NCBI GenBank assembly: GCA_021806765.1
Contig: JAJZQR010000310.1
Location: 1 to 6,479, forward strand
Direction: 5' to 3'
DNA length: 6,479 nucleotides
DNA from: Chloroflexota bacterium
GTDB taxonomy: Bacteria > Chloroflexota > UBA6077
Shown: piece by piece, positions 1 through 6,040 of the stretch
Numbering within the stretch: position 1 is the first letter of the stretch
Layout of the letters: every line of letters starts with the position of its first letter
Position numbers and translations under genes: made by a program
The notes under the pieces: generated by a model
Told to the model about the DNA's origin: nothing
Databases searched by the model: none
Seen by the model: the letters and a program-made list of their open reading frames with translations, nothing else

Positions 1-10
1 GGTATCTCTG

Positions 11-238
11 TTGAACCCGCGCCGCCGGCCTCCAATGCCCGAGGACATGAGCAAGGAACGGAGGCGGCTGCTGGCTCGCTTCGGTGCCGAACTGGTGCTC
101 ACCCCGGCCATCGAAGGGATGTCGGGTGCCAACGTCTTCGCGGACCTCCAGGTGGCGCGGGAGTTGGGGGAGGGGAAGCGGGTAGTCACCCTCCTGCCGG
201 ACACCGGCGAGCGGTACCTGAGCGTCCCCAACCTGTAG
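11..238 (+). pseudogene. Cysteine synthase (CysK/CysM family) remnant with internal deletion
   Basis: This is a scar of an O-acetylserine sulfhydrylase gene, the PLP enzyme that makes cysteine. The 75-residue frame joins two separate parts of the family. Residues 9-38 ([20 protein letters not shown] and following) match the stretch around residue 90-120 of typical cysteine synthases. Residues 38-75 ([16 protein letters not shown], then [14 protein letters not shown]) match the last 40 residues, where SGAN contacts PLP and the DTGERYLS tail ends the protein. About 140-150 residues between them are missing in frame, and the N-terminal part with the PLP lysine is absent upstream. The joint falls in EGMSGAN, where two similar motifs of the parent (EGMxGA and GISSGAN) could have recombined. 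The UUG start is arbitrary and the product cannot be an active enzyme. The neighbour tusA is also a sulfur-transfer gene, so this may be the remains of a sulfur cluster. Confidence 0.8.
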
Positions 239-248
239 GAGCTACCCA

Positions 249-264
249 CGCCCCTCGCGGGGCG
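249..264 (+). terminator. Short GC hairpin after the cysK scar
   Basis: CGCCCC pairs with GGGGCG around a TCGC loop, starting ten bases after the stop of the cysteine synthase scar. No T-run follows, so a working Rho-independent terminator is doubtful. A second, weaker pairing (GCCGT with ACGGC, about 265-284) lies directly downstream. It may be a relic of the original terminator. Confidence 0.3.
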
Positions 265-305
265 CCGTCGAAGATGGAAACGGCGTCCCGGAGGATTGCG
301 CCGAT

Positions 306-334
306 GTAGGGCGGGGGTTTATCCCCCGCCCTAC
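306..334. repeat. Perfect 12-bp-stem palindrome, dispersed repeat
   Basis: GTAGGGCGGGGG, a TTTAT loop and CCCCCGCCCTAC form a perfect 29-base hairpin. Its first 25 bases recur as the reverse complement at 3256-3280 inside a miniature element. The arms extend imperfectly outward (GCGCCGAT on the left against GCGACGGC read from the right). It lies 37 bases upstream of the tusA start. There is no ATTAG flank here, so this may be a solo or older copy of the same repeat family. It could also act as a hairpin in the tusA leader. Confidence 0.8.
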
Positions 335-370
335 GCCGTCGCCAGCATCCCTCTGAAGAAAGGCATAGCC

Positions 371-609
371 ATGCAAGAGATCCAGATCGACCGGGAGCTA
401 GACATCCGGGGCGAGGTGTGCCCTACACCTTCGTCTGGTCCAAGCTCGCCCTGGAGGAGATGGAGGCCGGCCAGACGCTGTGGATCCTCGTCGATCACCT
501 GCCGGCCACGACCAACGTCCCCCGTAGCCTCCGAGCAGAGGGCCACCGGGTTCTCCGCGTGGCGCAGCTCAACCAGACGGACTGGGAGATAGTGGTACAG
601 AAGCAATAG
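371..609 (+). pseudogene. tusA: TusA/SirA-family sulfur carrier, single-base frameshift
   Basis: TusA-like proteins are cytoplasmic carriers that pass a persulfide on a conserved cysteine to tRNA thiolation or cofactor pathways. The ATG at 371 has a good ribosome site (AAAGG, seven bases upstream). The first frame gives MQEIQIDRELDIRGEVCP, with the expected LDxRGExCP motif and the sulfur-carrying Cys at residue 17. Immediately afterwards the frame is lost. The rest of the domain (PYTFVWSKLALEEMEAGQ up to WEIVVQKQ and a stop at 607-609) lies in another frame. Restoring one C in the CCC run at 421-423 gives one continuous 79-residue protein, the usual family length, with the 'CPYTF' variant of the active site. 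The base is either a real inactivating deletion or a homopolymer sequencing error. The broken genes on both sides favour real decay. The product's family is clear; its activity is doubtful. Confidence 0.85.
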
Positions 610-627
610 CCGTGGGTGCTCTACAGG

Positions 628-1414
628 CACCGTCTCGGTCTGGCCGTTGTTGACGGTGATGCCGAAGCCGATCTGAAAGCCCGACTTGAGGGTGGTGGGC
701 CCCAACTTCTTGTTGAAGGAGAAGATCTCTCCGGGCGCCACCACCACACCGCCCTGTCCACTCGGCGTCCATCCTGGCCCGGCCGGAGCACCTTCAGGTT
801 GCCTCCATTCCAGTCCAGTCGGGCGTTCAGCTTCGGCTGATCGACCTTGCCGGCAATCCGTTCCACCAACTGCCCGAGGGGTTCATCCCTCAGCGAGACG
901 ATGGGCACTGGCGGCTCTGCCCCCTGATCCAGGGACAGCACTGCCTCGATCTCCTTGGGGCTGAGACTCCAGCGGCGTCCTTCATATTCGAGGGTCACAG
1001 GCGCGGAGAGCATCCTCGCCACCAGCGCCCGGTTCGACCCACGCCGTAGGCCGCCTCCGTCGCCGCCGCGACATCAAAGGATGCTCCCAGGCCGGCCATG
1101 CTGGATATCCACTCCATACCGGCAGCTCGGAGGACCAAGGTGCGGTTTGCCTTTTCGTAGTACAGCGGCTGCAGAACGGCGATGGTCTCTTCCTTCGACA
1201 TCCCCCCCACCGGCACACCCCCAACCTGCACCCCTCGGAACAGAGTATCGGTATAGGCCAGTCGATAGCTAAAGACGAGCCCTCCGGCCAGCAGCGCGAG
1301 ACCCGCCACCAGGAGGAGAGCGATCAGCAGCGGCCGGAACCGGCCGGCCCAGCCCAAAGGCGTGAGGGCTTCCGATCGGCCGGACGCCCGGCGTATCTGA
1401 GAGGCTCTGTCCAT
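628..1414 (-). pseudogene. VanW/YoaR-family membrane protein remnant
   Basis: VanW/YoaR proteins are membrane-anchored envelope proteins with peptidoglycan-binding-like (PG_binding_4) domains followed by a VanW domain; their exact role is poorly known. The ATG at 1414 has an AAAAGG site six bases upstream. The first frame codes a basic N-terminus, one transmembrane helix (residues about 28-50) and the typical FRGVQVGGVPVGGMSKEE start of the external part. The frame breaks near 1022-1028, where one missing base moves homology into the frame reading VARMLSAPVTLEYEGRRWSL. That frame runs to LKVLRPGQDGRRVD, the end of the first PG-binding domain. VanW sequence (VVVAPGEIFSFNKKLGP) then starts in the third frame near 747 with the intervening region missing. 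Homology stops near GQTETV at about 628, before the GGG-CQ core of VanW, and the remaining bases run into the 3' end of tusA. One frameshift, one internal deletion and a lost 3' end make this a clear pseudogene. Confidence 0.85.
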
Positions 1415-1457
1415 CAGCAGCCTTTTCTGTCCCCGAGGGTTGGCAAGTCACGAGCTG

Positions 1458-1556
1458 TTACGAGGGAGCCCATTGCCCGTGCATCGCCCACAGCATGATC
1501 CCGAATAGCACCGCCATCAATACCCAACAGGCGCTGCGCGGAAGCCGGTCAATCAT
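1458..1556 (-). CDS. Small 32-residue single-helix membrane peptide
   Basis: I do not recognise this as a named family. It encodes MIDRLPRSACWVLMAVLFGI followed by MLWAMHGQWAPS. A short basic N-terminus (two Arg) is followed by one hydrophobic helix at about residues 10-25 and a short polar tail. Four of its residues are Met and one is His. It begins 22 bases after the lgt stop, and that gap carries a strong GGGAGGAG ribosome site ten bases before the ATG, so it looks like the last gene of the cupredoxin-lgt unit. The positive-inside rule predicts the N-terminus in the cytoplasm. The ribosome site, spacing and membrane-like composition support a real gene; the short length is the main reason for doubt. 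Confidence 0.5.
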   Translation of the reverse strand: MIDRLPRSACWVLMAVLFGIMLWAMHGQWAPS

Positions 1557-1578
1557 TACGAGATCACTCCTCCCACGG

Positions 1579-2379
1579 TTATCTGCCGCAATCGACTTCC
1601 CGAAGCTGTCTCTTGCTCAGGTAAATCAACAGCCCGAGGGACGCCAGGCCGCCGACCAGGGACACTACCTGCGCCTCCTGCAGGCCGGCCAGCCACAGCA
1701 CCTCCTGCCGCACCAGGGTCACGGTGAACTTCAAAGTCGAGTAGAGCGTCAGGTACATGAGGAAGAGTGCTCCCTCTGTCTTCAGCCGTTTCCGAAGCCC
1801 CCACAGCATGGCGAAGATCAGGATGTCTCCTATCAGCTCATAGGCAGGCGTTGGATGGTAAGCCACTCCCAGGCTGGGGGCCATGGCCTCCGGGTTGAGG
1901 TAGACGACACCCCAGGGGAGACTGGTAGGGGCCCCCAGGGCATCGCCCTGGATGAGACAACCTATCCTTCCGATGGCCTGGCCCAGCACTATCCCCGGCG
2001 CCGCCAGGTCGGCCATCCGGCCTATGGAAAGCCCATGGCGTCGGGCGTACAGGGCTCCGGCCGCCACACCCCCCAGGATCGCACCGTAGATGGCCAGCCC
2101 GCCGTTCTGAATGGCGAAAATGGCGCTGGGCTGAGCCAGGTACTCGGGCCATCGGTCGATGACGTGCAGTAGCCTGGCTCCGACAAAACCTCCCAGGACC
2201 GCCCACGCCCCGAGACCGTAAACGTCGTCCTCGGCCACACCCTTTCGCCGGGCCTCCCTGAGGGCGACGACAAAAGCGGCCACGATGGCCAGGTTGATGA
2301 AGAGGCCGTACCATCGCAGGGAGTAGTGGCCCAGCCGCGCTATCGTCGGATCGATGTCAATGAATATGGGACCCACCAT
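1579..2379 (-). CDS. lgt: Prolipoprotein diacylglyceryl transferase, divergent
   Basis: Lgt is an integral membrane enzyme that moves diacylglycerol from phosphatidylglycerol to the lipobox cysteine of prolipoproteins, the first step of lipoprotein maturation. The ATG at 2379 gives 266 residues, close to family length. It is chosen because AGGAGG precedes it and because MVGPIFIDIDPTIARLG aligns with normal Lgt N-termini; a longer frame from 2478 has no ribosome site. About seven hydrophobic helices are visible. The signature region is GRIGCLIQGDALGAPTSLPW (residues 137-156). Compared from memory with E. coli Lgt, Tyr26, Arg143, Gly154 and Tyr235 are kept (Y24, R138, G149, Y212). His103, Asn146, Glu151, Arg239 and Glu243 become Y98, C141, D146, K216 and T220. 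The fold and family are clear; full activity is less certain. It follows the membrane cupredoxin by about 100 bases and precedes a small membrane peptide, suggesting one transcript. Confidence 0.88.
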   Translation of the reverse strand: MVGPIFIDIDPTIARLGHYSLRWYGLFINLAIVAAFVVALREARRKGVAEDDVYGLGAWAVLGGFVGARLLHVIDRWPEYLAQPSAIFAIQNGGLAIYGAILGGVAAGALYARRHGLSIGRMADLAAPGIVLGQAIGRIGCLIQGDALGAPTSLPWGVVYLNPEAMAPSLGVAYHPTPAYELIGDILIFAMLWGLRKRLKTEGALFLMYLTLYSTLKFTVTLVRQEVLWLAGLQEAQVVSLVGGLASLGLLIYLSKRQLREVDCGR

Positions 2380-2482
2380 TGCCTCCTGACTGTTTGTGCT
2401 CCTGGTTATCCTGCCCGACGGCTCGGCGCCGGTCGTCCTCCCCTCTTCCCCGCTCCCCGCCGTCGGACCCGCCCGCATGGAG

Positions 2483-2938
2483 TCACAGGGTCGGGGCGCG
2501 CACGATTTGCCCCATCAGCGCCACCTCTCGTGGCTCCTCAACGACCAGCCTCCCCTGGTACATGCCGAGGGCACAGGTGAAGAGGAAATCGCCGGCTTTG
2601 GTCGGGATGAAGCCCACCGCGGTGATGGCAAATGGGGGTAGCCACCGCTCCTGCGATAACCACGAGCATATCACCCGTTCCGAGCAGCTCTCGCTCTCCT
2701 GGCGGTCGAAGAGCAGACGGACAGGCATCCCTCGCCTTACCACCACCGTGCTCGGCTGATAGTGGCCCTTCACCAGGATCACTGCTTCCTGGACGCCATC
2801 GGGCCCGATCGAGGCCCTCCTTCCAGGTTGCCGACGGAGAAACAGCCACATCACACCCCCTATGCAGGCAACGAACAGAGCCAGCACTATCAGCGTCACC
2901 ATCGATTCCAGCATTCGCAGACTCTTTAACCAGTCCAT
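2483..2938 (-). CDS. Membrane-anchored cupredoxin-domain protein
   Basis: This is a 151-residue protein with a hydrophobic anchor (residues about 13-34), a basic linker (RRQPGRR) and a Cupredoxin_1-type domain (about 49-135). Probable copper ligands are Cys85 in ESESCSE, Cys122 and Met126 in FTCALGMYQG. The first ligand of classical blue-copper proteins (His) is not evident, and the usual CxMxM motif is reduced to CALGM. The domain is clearly related to the cupredoxin at 6336-6076: both share VQEA, VKxxYxP, PVRLxFxRQE and a GxLxVE ending. The ATG at 2938 has no convincing ribosome site; ATG at 2914 (residue 9, with AAGAG upstream) is an alternative that keeps the anchor. The sequence LFVAC ending at Cys25 fits the general lipobox pattern, so lipidation by the neighbouring Lgt is conceivable. 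The likely role is copper binding or delivery at the membrane. Confidence 0.85.
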   Translation of the reverse strand: MDWLKSLRMLESMVTLIVLALFVACIGGVMWLFLRRQPGRRASIGPDGVQEAVILVKGHYQPSTVVVRRGMPVRLLFDRQESESCSERVICSWLSQERWLPPFAITAVGFIPTKAGDFLFTCALGMYQGRLVVEEPREVALMGQIVRAPTL

Positions 2939-3049
2939 GGAGTTGAGCGAAGAGCACAGGACTATCGGCAGTATCAGTGTAGGGGGAGATCCTTAAGGGA
3001 TGCTGAGCGCAGAGCGGGAGAGAGCTTAGAGTTCCGGTGAGAAGGGAAA

Positions 3050-3088
3050 CGGGGCCGCGAAGGCCAGCCCACTTCCTTCGCGGCCCCG
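3050..3088 (-). terminator. Strong hairpin terminator, minus strand
   Basis: A perfect 14-bp stem (CGGGGCCGCGAAGG with CCTTCGCGGCCCCG) closes an 11-base loop. On the minus strand it is followed by TTTCCCTTCTC, a moderately T-rich tail. It fits a Rho-independent terminator for transcripts coming from the kinase gene about 390 bases upstream. It could instead be an attenuator or leader hairpin of the cupredoxin gene, whose start is 112 bases further on. The plus-strand reading lacks a T-run. Confidence 0.6.
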
Positions 3089-3180
3089 CCAGGAGGGAGG
3101 GTGTGAAATCGTGTTGCCCAAGCATGATGCTAGCAGGTAGGGATTAAGGAAAGGTGAGGCTCGGCTGAGGGCTGCATTAG

Positions 3181-3295
3181 TGCGTCGTTCCTTAAATGCG
3201 ATACTGTAGGGCGGGGTCTTGTGCCCCGCCGCCCGGTGCCAGATGTGCGGCCAGCGGCGGGGGATAAACCCCCGCCCTACTTAGGGAACGACGCA
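3181..3295. mobile_element. Miniature inverted-repeat element 1 (115 bp, MITE-like)
   Basis: The element starts TGCGTCGTTCCTTAA and ends with the reverse complement TTAGGGAACGACGCA; 14 of 15 terminal positions match, the outer 11 perfectly. It is flanked on both sides by ATTAG (3176-3180 and 3296-3300), which looks like a 5-bp target duplication. Inside, GTAGGGCGGGG and CCCCGCCCTAC pair across the element, and each side also folds on itself: GGCGGGG with CCCCGCC, and GGCGGGGG-ATAAA-CCCCCGCC. The segment 3256-3280 is the reverse complement of 306-330. There is no coding capacity, so it would need a transposase supplied from elsewhere. Confidence 0.75.
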
Positions 3296-3300
3296 ATTAG

Positions 3301-3428
3301 TGGTGCGTCCGGCAAGTTCACTACAACTGTCATGCTGAGCGTAGCGAAGCATCTCTCCTCCGACTGGAGATCCTTCGCTGGCGCTCAGGATGACAACTGA
3401 ATGCGCTGCCGACTTGCCGGACGGACCA
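3301..3428. mobile_element. Miniature inverted-repeat element 2 (128 bp, MITE-like)
   Basis: The termini are TGGTGCGTCCGGCAAGT and the reverse complement of TGGTCCGTCCGGCAAGT, matching at 16 of 17 positions. ATTAG flanks both ends (3296-3300, shared with element 1, and 3429-3433). The interior is a large imperfect palindrome. TGTCATGCTGAGCG-TAGCGAAG (3328-3355 arm) pairs with GAGATCCTTCGCTGGCGCTCAGGATGACA read backwards (3367-3395), around an 11-base loop. I recall similar CTGAGCG-AGCGAAG palindromes as abundant dispersed repeats in many environmental genomes, from memory only. It has no coding capacity and lies 48 bases downstream of the kinase stop. Confidence 0.75.
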
Positions 3429-3480
3429 ATTAGCTTTTCGGGTCTCCTACTGCCCGGCCTCGAGACTGGCGCGGAGGCGG

Positions 3481-4620
3481 CTAGCGGGCCAGGGGCAGGG
3501 TGAAGGAGAAGGTGGAGCCCTGGCCGGCACCCGGGCTCTCCGCCCAGATCCGGCCGCCCATGGCCTCCACCAGGGCTTGGGCTATGGTGAGCCCGATGCC
3601 GGAGCCGCCGGCCGCCCGGGTTCGGGCCTTGTCGGTCCGGTAGAACCGCTCGAACAGGTGGGGTAGGTTCTCGGCAGCCACCCCGATGCCGGTGTCCATC
3701 ACTCGGAAGACCACCTCGCCATCCCGGTGCTCCACCGAGACGTCCACTCGACCCCCGGCAGGGGTGTACCTGAGTGCGTTGCCAAGGAGATTGCTGAGCA
3801 CCTGCACGGCCCGGTCCTCGTCGGCGAGCACCCGTGGCTGCCTGGAGTCCGCGACTGTGGCAAGGGTCAACCCTTTGGCGGCGAACCCAGGGCCAAGTCG
3901 CGCCACCACGAGATTCACCAGACGATCCGGCGCGATCGATTTGGGGTTGATCGACACCTGGCGGGCCTCGGCCCGGGAGAGCTCCTGCAGGTCCTCGACC
4001 AGACGCCGGAGCCGGACAGTCTCGCCGAGAAGAAAGGCCCACGTATCCTCGGAAGGCTCGACGACCCCGTCGGTCAGCCCCTCCACGTAACCCTGAAGGT
4101 TGGCTATGGGCGTTCGCAGCTCGTGGGCGACGTCCCCGATCAGCTCCCGCCGGCGTCGCTCCACCTCCTCCAGGGCGCCCGCCATCTCGTTGAAACTGGC
4201 AGCTAGATCGCCAAGTTCGTCGGGGTCCCCAACCTGTACCCTCTCAGCGTAGCGCCCAGAAGCGATCCGCCGAGAAGCGGTGGCCATGCTCCGGACCGGC
4301 CGGGCGATCCGGCCCGAGACGACGACGCTCACTACGATTGCCGTCATCGCCGCCGCGCTGGCCGCCCAGACGAGCGACACGGCTACAGCCTGGCGAAAAG
4401 CCTGGGCTGTCAAATCTCGCATGGCCGAGGCCGCTTCCTCGGTCATCACGTGGCCCAGGGCCCGCATCTGCGGCCCCATCGCCTCCGTCATCAACCGGTC
4501 GAAGAGGCTCGGGGCGGCCAGCCCCATCGCCAGGAGCAGGGTCACCACCCCCACCACGATGACCAGCAGGTGGGCCGCCAGCAGCTTCGACCGGAGGCTG
4601 GTTCGAACTCCACGCAGCAT
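3481..4620 (-). CDS. Two-component sensor histidine kinase, BaeS-like, possible metal sensor
   Basis: This is a 379-residue membrane kinase that should autophosphorylate and pass the phosphate to the regulator encoded just upstream. The ATG at 4620 is chosen because AAGGAG lies seven bases before it and it starts four bases after the regulator's stop; the in-frame UUG at 4644 lacks such a site. TM1 is at about residues 13-36 and TM2 at about 80-102, bounding a short external loop of about 43 residues. HAMP follows (about 102-155), then the HisKA helix with His166 in DVAHELRTP. The HATPase domain has N-box Asn277/Asn281 (SNLLGNALRY), G1 DTGIG at 309-313, LFERFYR and G2 GGSGIGL at 338-344. The external loop carries Met44, 48, 52, 59 and 67 plus His57, which would suit Cu(I). 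All catalytic motifs are intact. The copper ligand role is inferred from loop composition and neighbours. Confidence 0.93.
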   Translation of the reverse strand: MLRGVRTSLRSKLLAAHLLVIVVGVVTLLLAMGLAAPSLFDRLMTEAMGPQMRALGHVMTEEAASAMRDLTAQAFRQAVAVSLVWAASAAAMTAIVVSVVVSGRIARPVRSMATASRRIASGRYAERVQVGDPDELGDLAASFNEMAGALEEVERRRRELIGDVAHELRTPIANLQGYVEGLTDGVVEPSEDTWAFLLGETVRLRRLVEDLQELSRAEARQVSINPKSIAPDRLVNLVVARLGPGFAAKGLTLATVADSRQPRVLADEDRAVQVLSNLLGNALRYTPAGGRVDVSVEHRDGEVVFRVMDTGIGVAAENLPHLFERFYRTDKARTRAAGGSGIGLTIAQALVEAMGGRIWAESPGAGQGSTFSFTLPLAR

Positions 4621-4624
4621 GGGC

Positions 4625-5320
<696 letters not shown>

Positions 5321-5351
5321 GTCAGCGCCACCCCTCTCCTTGCTGCCTTTC

Positions 5352-5369
5352 GATCAAGTCGCAATCACC
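5352..5369 (-). promoter_or_regulatory. Candidate regulator box in the response-regulator leader
   Basis: TTCGATCAAG at 5349-5358 is identical to 6049-6058 upstream of the SHOCT gene. Eleven bases on, AATCA repeats the ATCA core, giving the 11-bp spacing typical of OmpR-family half-sites. It lies about 30 bases before the regulator start, downstream of the TATAAT below, which would suit autoregulation. Confidence 0.35.
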
Positions 5370-5400
5370 GCCGAAGTCCCGGCGTTTCTCGTTGCCTACC

Positions 5401-5419
5401 ATAATTGTACCGAATTATA
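5401..5419 (-). promoter_or_regulatory. Promoter -10 with overlapping palindrome, upstream of the response regulator
   Basis: On the minus strand the sequence GGTATAATTCGGTACAATTA contains a perfect TATAAT (5414-5419), an AT-rich island in GC-rich DNA. No good -35 TTGACA lies 16-18 bases upstream (AGGTGG is found there), so the promoter may need an activator. ATAATT and AATTAT form an inverted repeat with a six-base centre (5401-5418) covering the -10, a possible operator. The start of transcription would be near 5407, leaving a leader of about 87 bases. Confidence 0.5.
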
Positions 5420-5441
5420 CCGCCATTGTGGTCGGGCCACC

Positions 5442-5678
5442 TCAGGAGGGCCACCCACCGCCCAGGACACCGGGGCCCGTGAACAGCAGCGCCAGTACCA
5501 CGGCCAGCAGGAGCAGCAAGCTCCAACCCCATGGGGTACCCATCATGCCGGCCATGCCGCCCATCATGCCGCCGGTCATGCCGCCCCCCGCCAGGAACAG
5601 GTCCGCTGCAAGGAAGACGAGGACGAGGATCGCCACCGTCAACAGAAGGCCACCGGGGTCGCTGCCGTAGAGCATCAT
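5442..5678 (-). CDS. Small methionine-rich two-helix membrane protein
   Basis: I cannot assign this 78-residue protein to a named family. It has two hydrophobic helices, about residues 10-30 (LLLTVAILVLVFLAADLFLA) and 52-68 (WSLLLLLAVVLALLF). They are joined by a Gly/Met loop (GGGMTGGMMGGMAGMMG) with Met34, 38, 39, 42, 45 and 46. Clustered methionines without Cys are a known way to bind Cu(I) in copper-handling proteins, so a copper-related membrane role is a fair inference. It starts 39 bases after the SHOCT gene, probably on the same transcript, with ATG-ATG at 5678/5675 and only a weak ribosome site. Its stop lies next to the promoter region of the response regulator. Confidence 0.65.
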   Translation of the reverse strand: MMLYGSDPGGLLLTVAILVLVFLAADLFLAGGGMTGGMMGGMAGMMGTPWGWSLLLLLAVVLALLFTGPGVLGGGWPS

Positions 5679-5717
5679 GGTCCGCCCCCGCCGCTCCGTC
5701 AGTCGTTCACTCGCCCG

Positions 5718-5960
5718 CTACTGGGCCAGGTCCTTGCTGGCTTGCTGATACTCAGCCGCGGTGATCTCGCCACTGGCATACCGACGCTTCAGGATGTCCA
5801 GGGCCGTATCGTGCACCGTTTCCTGCCGGCCCGGGAACAGTCGCATCGCCCCCCACACCACCAGGAAGACGACGCCAACCCAGAACAGCAGCTCCACAAT
5901 CATCCACAGCCAGCCGAAACCGCCTATGAGGCCCCAGCCCCAACCGCCGTATCCCATCAT
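5718..5960 (-). CDS. SHOCT-domain small membrane protein
   Basis: This 80-residue protein begins with a Gly/Trp-rich MMGYGGWGWG segment and has a transmembrane helix at about residues 18-40 (WLWMIVELLFWVGVVFLVVW). The C-terminal SHOCT domain is at about 54-79, with the usual ALDILKRRYASGEITAAEYQ. SHOCT is a short helical domain at the ends of many small bacterial proteins; in this MMGYG-helix-SHOCT form it is often found beside copper ATPase and cupredoxin genes. The ATG at 5960 is preferred over the GUG at 5969, because GAGGAGG lies eight bases before the ATG but abuts the GUG. The 115-base gap upstream contains the direct repeat at 6041-6059, so it may start a new transcript with the Met-rich gene. 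The biochemical function is unknown. Confidence 0.88.
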   Translation of the reverse strand: MMGYGGWGWGLIGGFGWLWMIVELLFWVGVVFLVVWGAMRLFPGRQETVHDTALDILKRRYASGEITAAEYQQASKDLAQ

Positions 5961-6040
5961 TTCTGCCACCTCCTCGGGGTCAGTCCCCCTTCGTGCTGAT
6001 AGGAGTGTGGCAGGTCAATGTGAAGCTGAGGTGTTCGGGA

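Noticed and set aside
239..305. Riboswitch or leader RNA before tusA
   Set aside because: Short pairings exist, but no motif of a known riboswitch class (TPP, SAM or cobalamin signatures) could be recognised.
415..430. Programmed frameshift in tusA
   Set aside because: There is no slippery heptamer or downstream stimulator; a single-base loss in a C run explains it.
331..600. Minus-strand continuation of the VanW frame through tusA
   Set aside because: The residues after about 628 no longer resemble VanW and are simply the complement of tusA.
1495..2172. Plus-strand open frame (225 codons) opposite lgt
   Set aside because: It is antisense to a recognisable Lgt and has no domain of its own.
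2997..3030. Possible further copy of the CATGCTGAGCG repeat near GATGCTGAGCGCAGAGCG
   Set aside because: Only about ten bases match element 2 and there is no pairing arm or terminal repeat, so chance cannot be excluded.
3176..3433. CRISPR array
   Set aside because: The repeats are inverted pairs with different sequences, not regularly spaced identical direct repeats with spacers.
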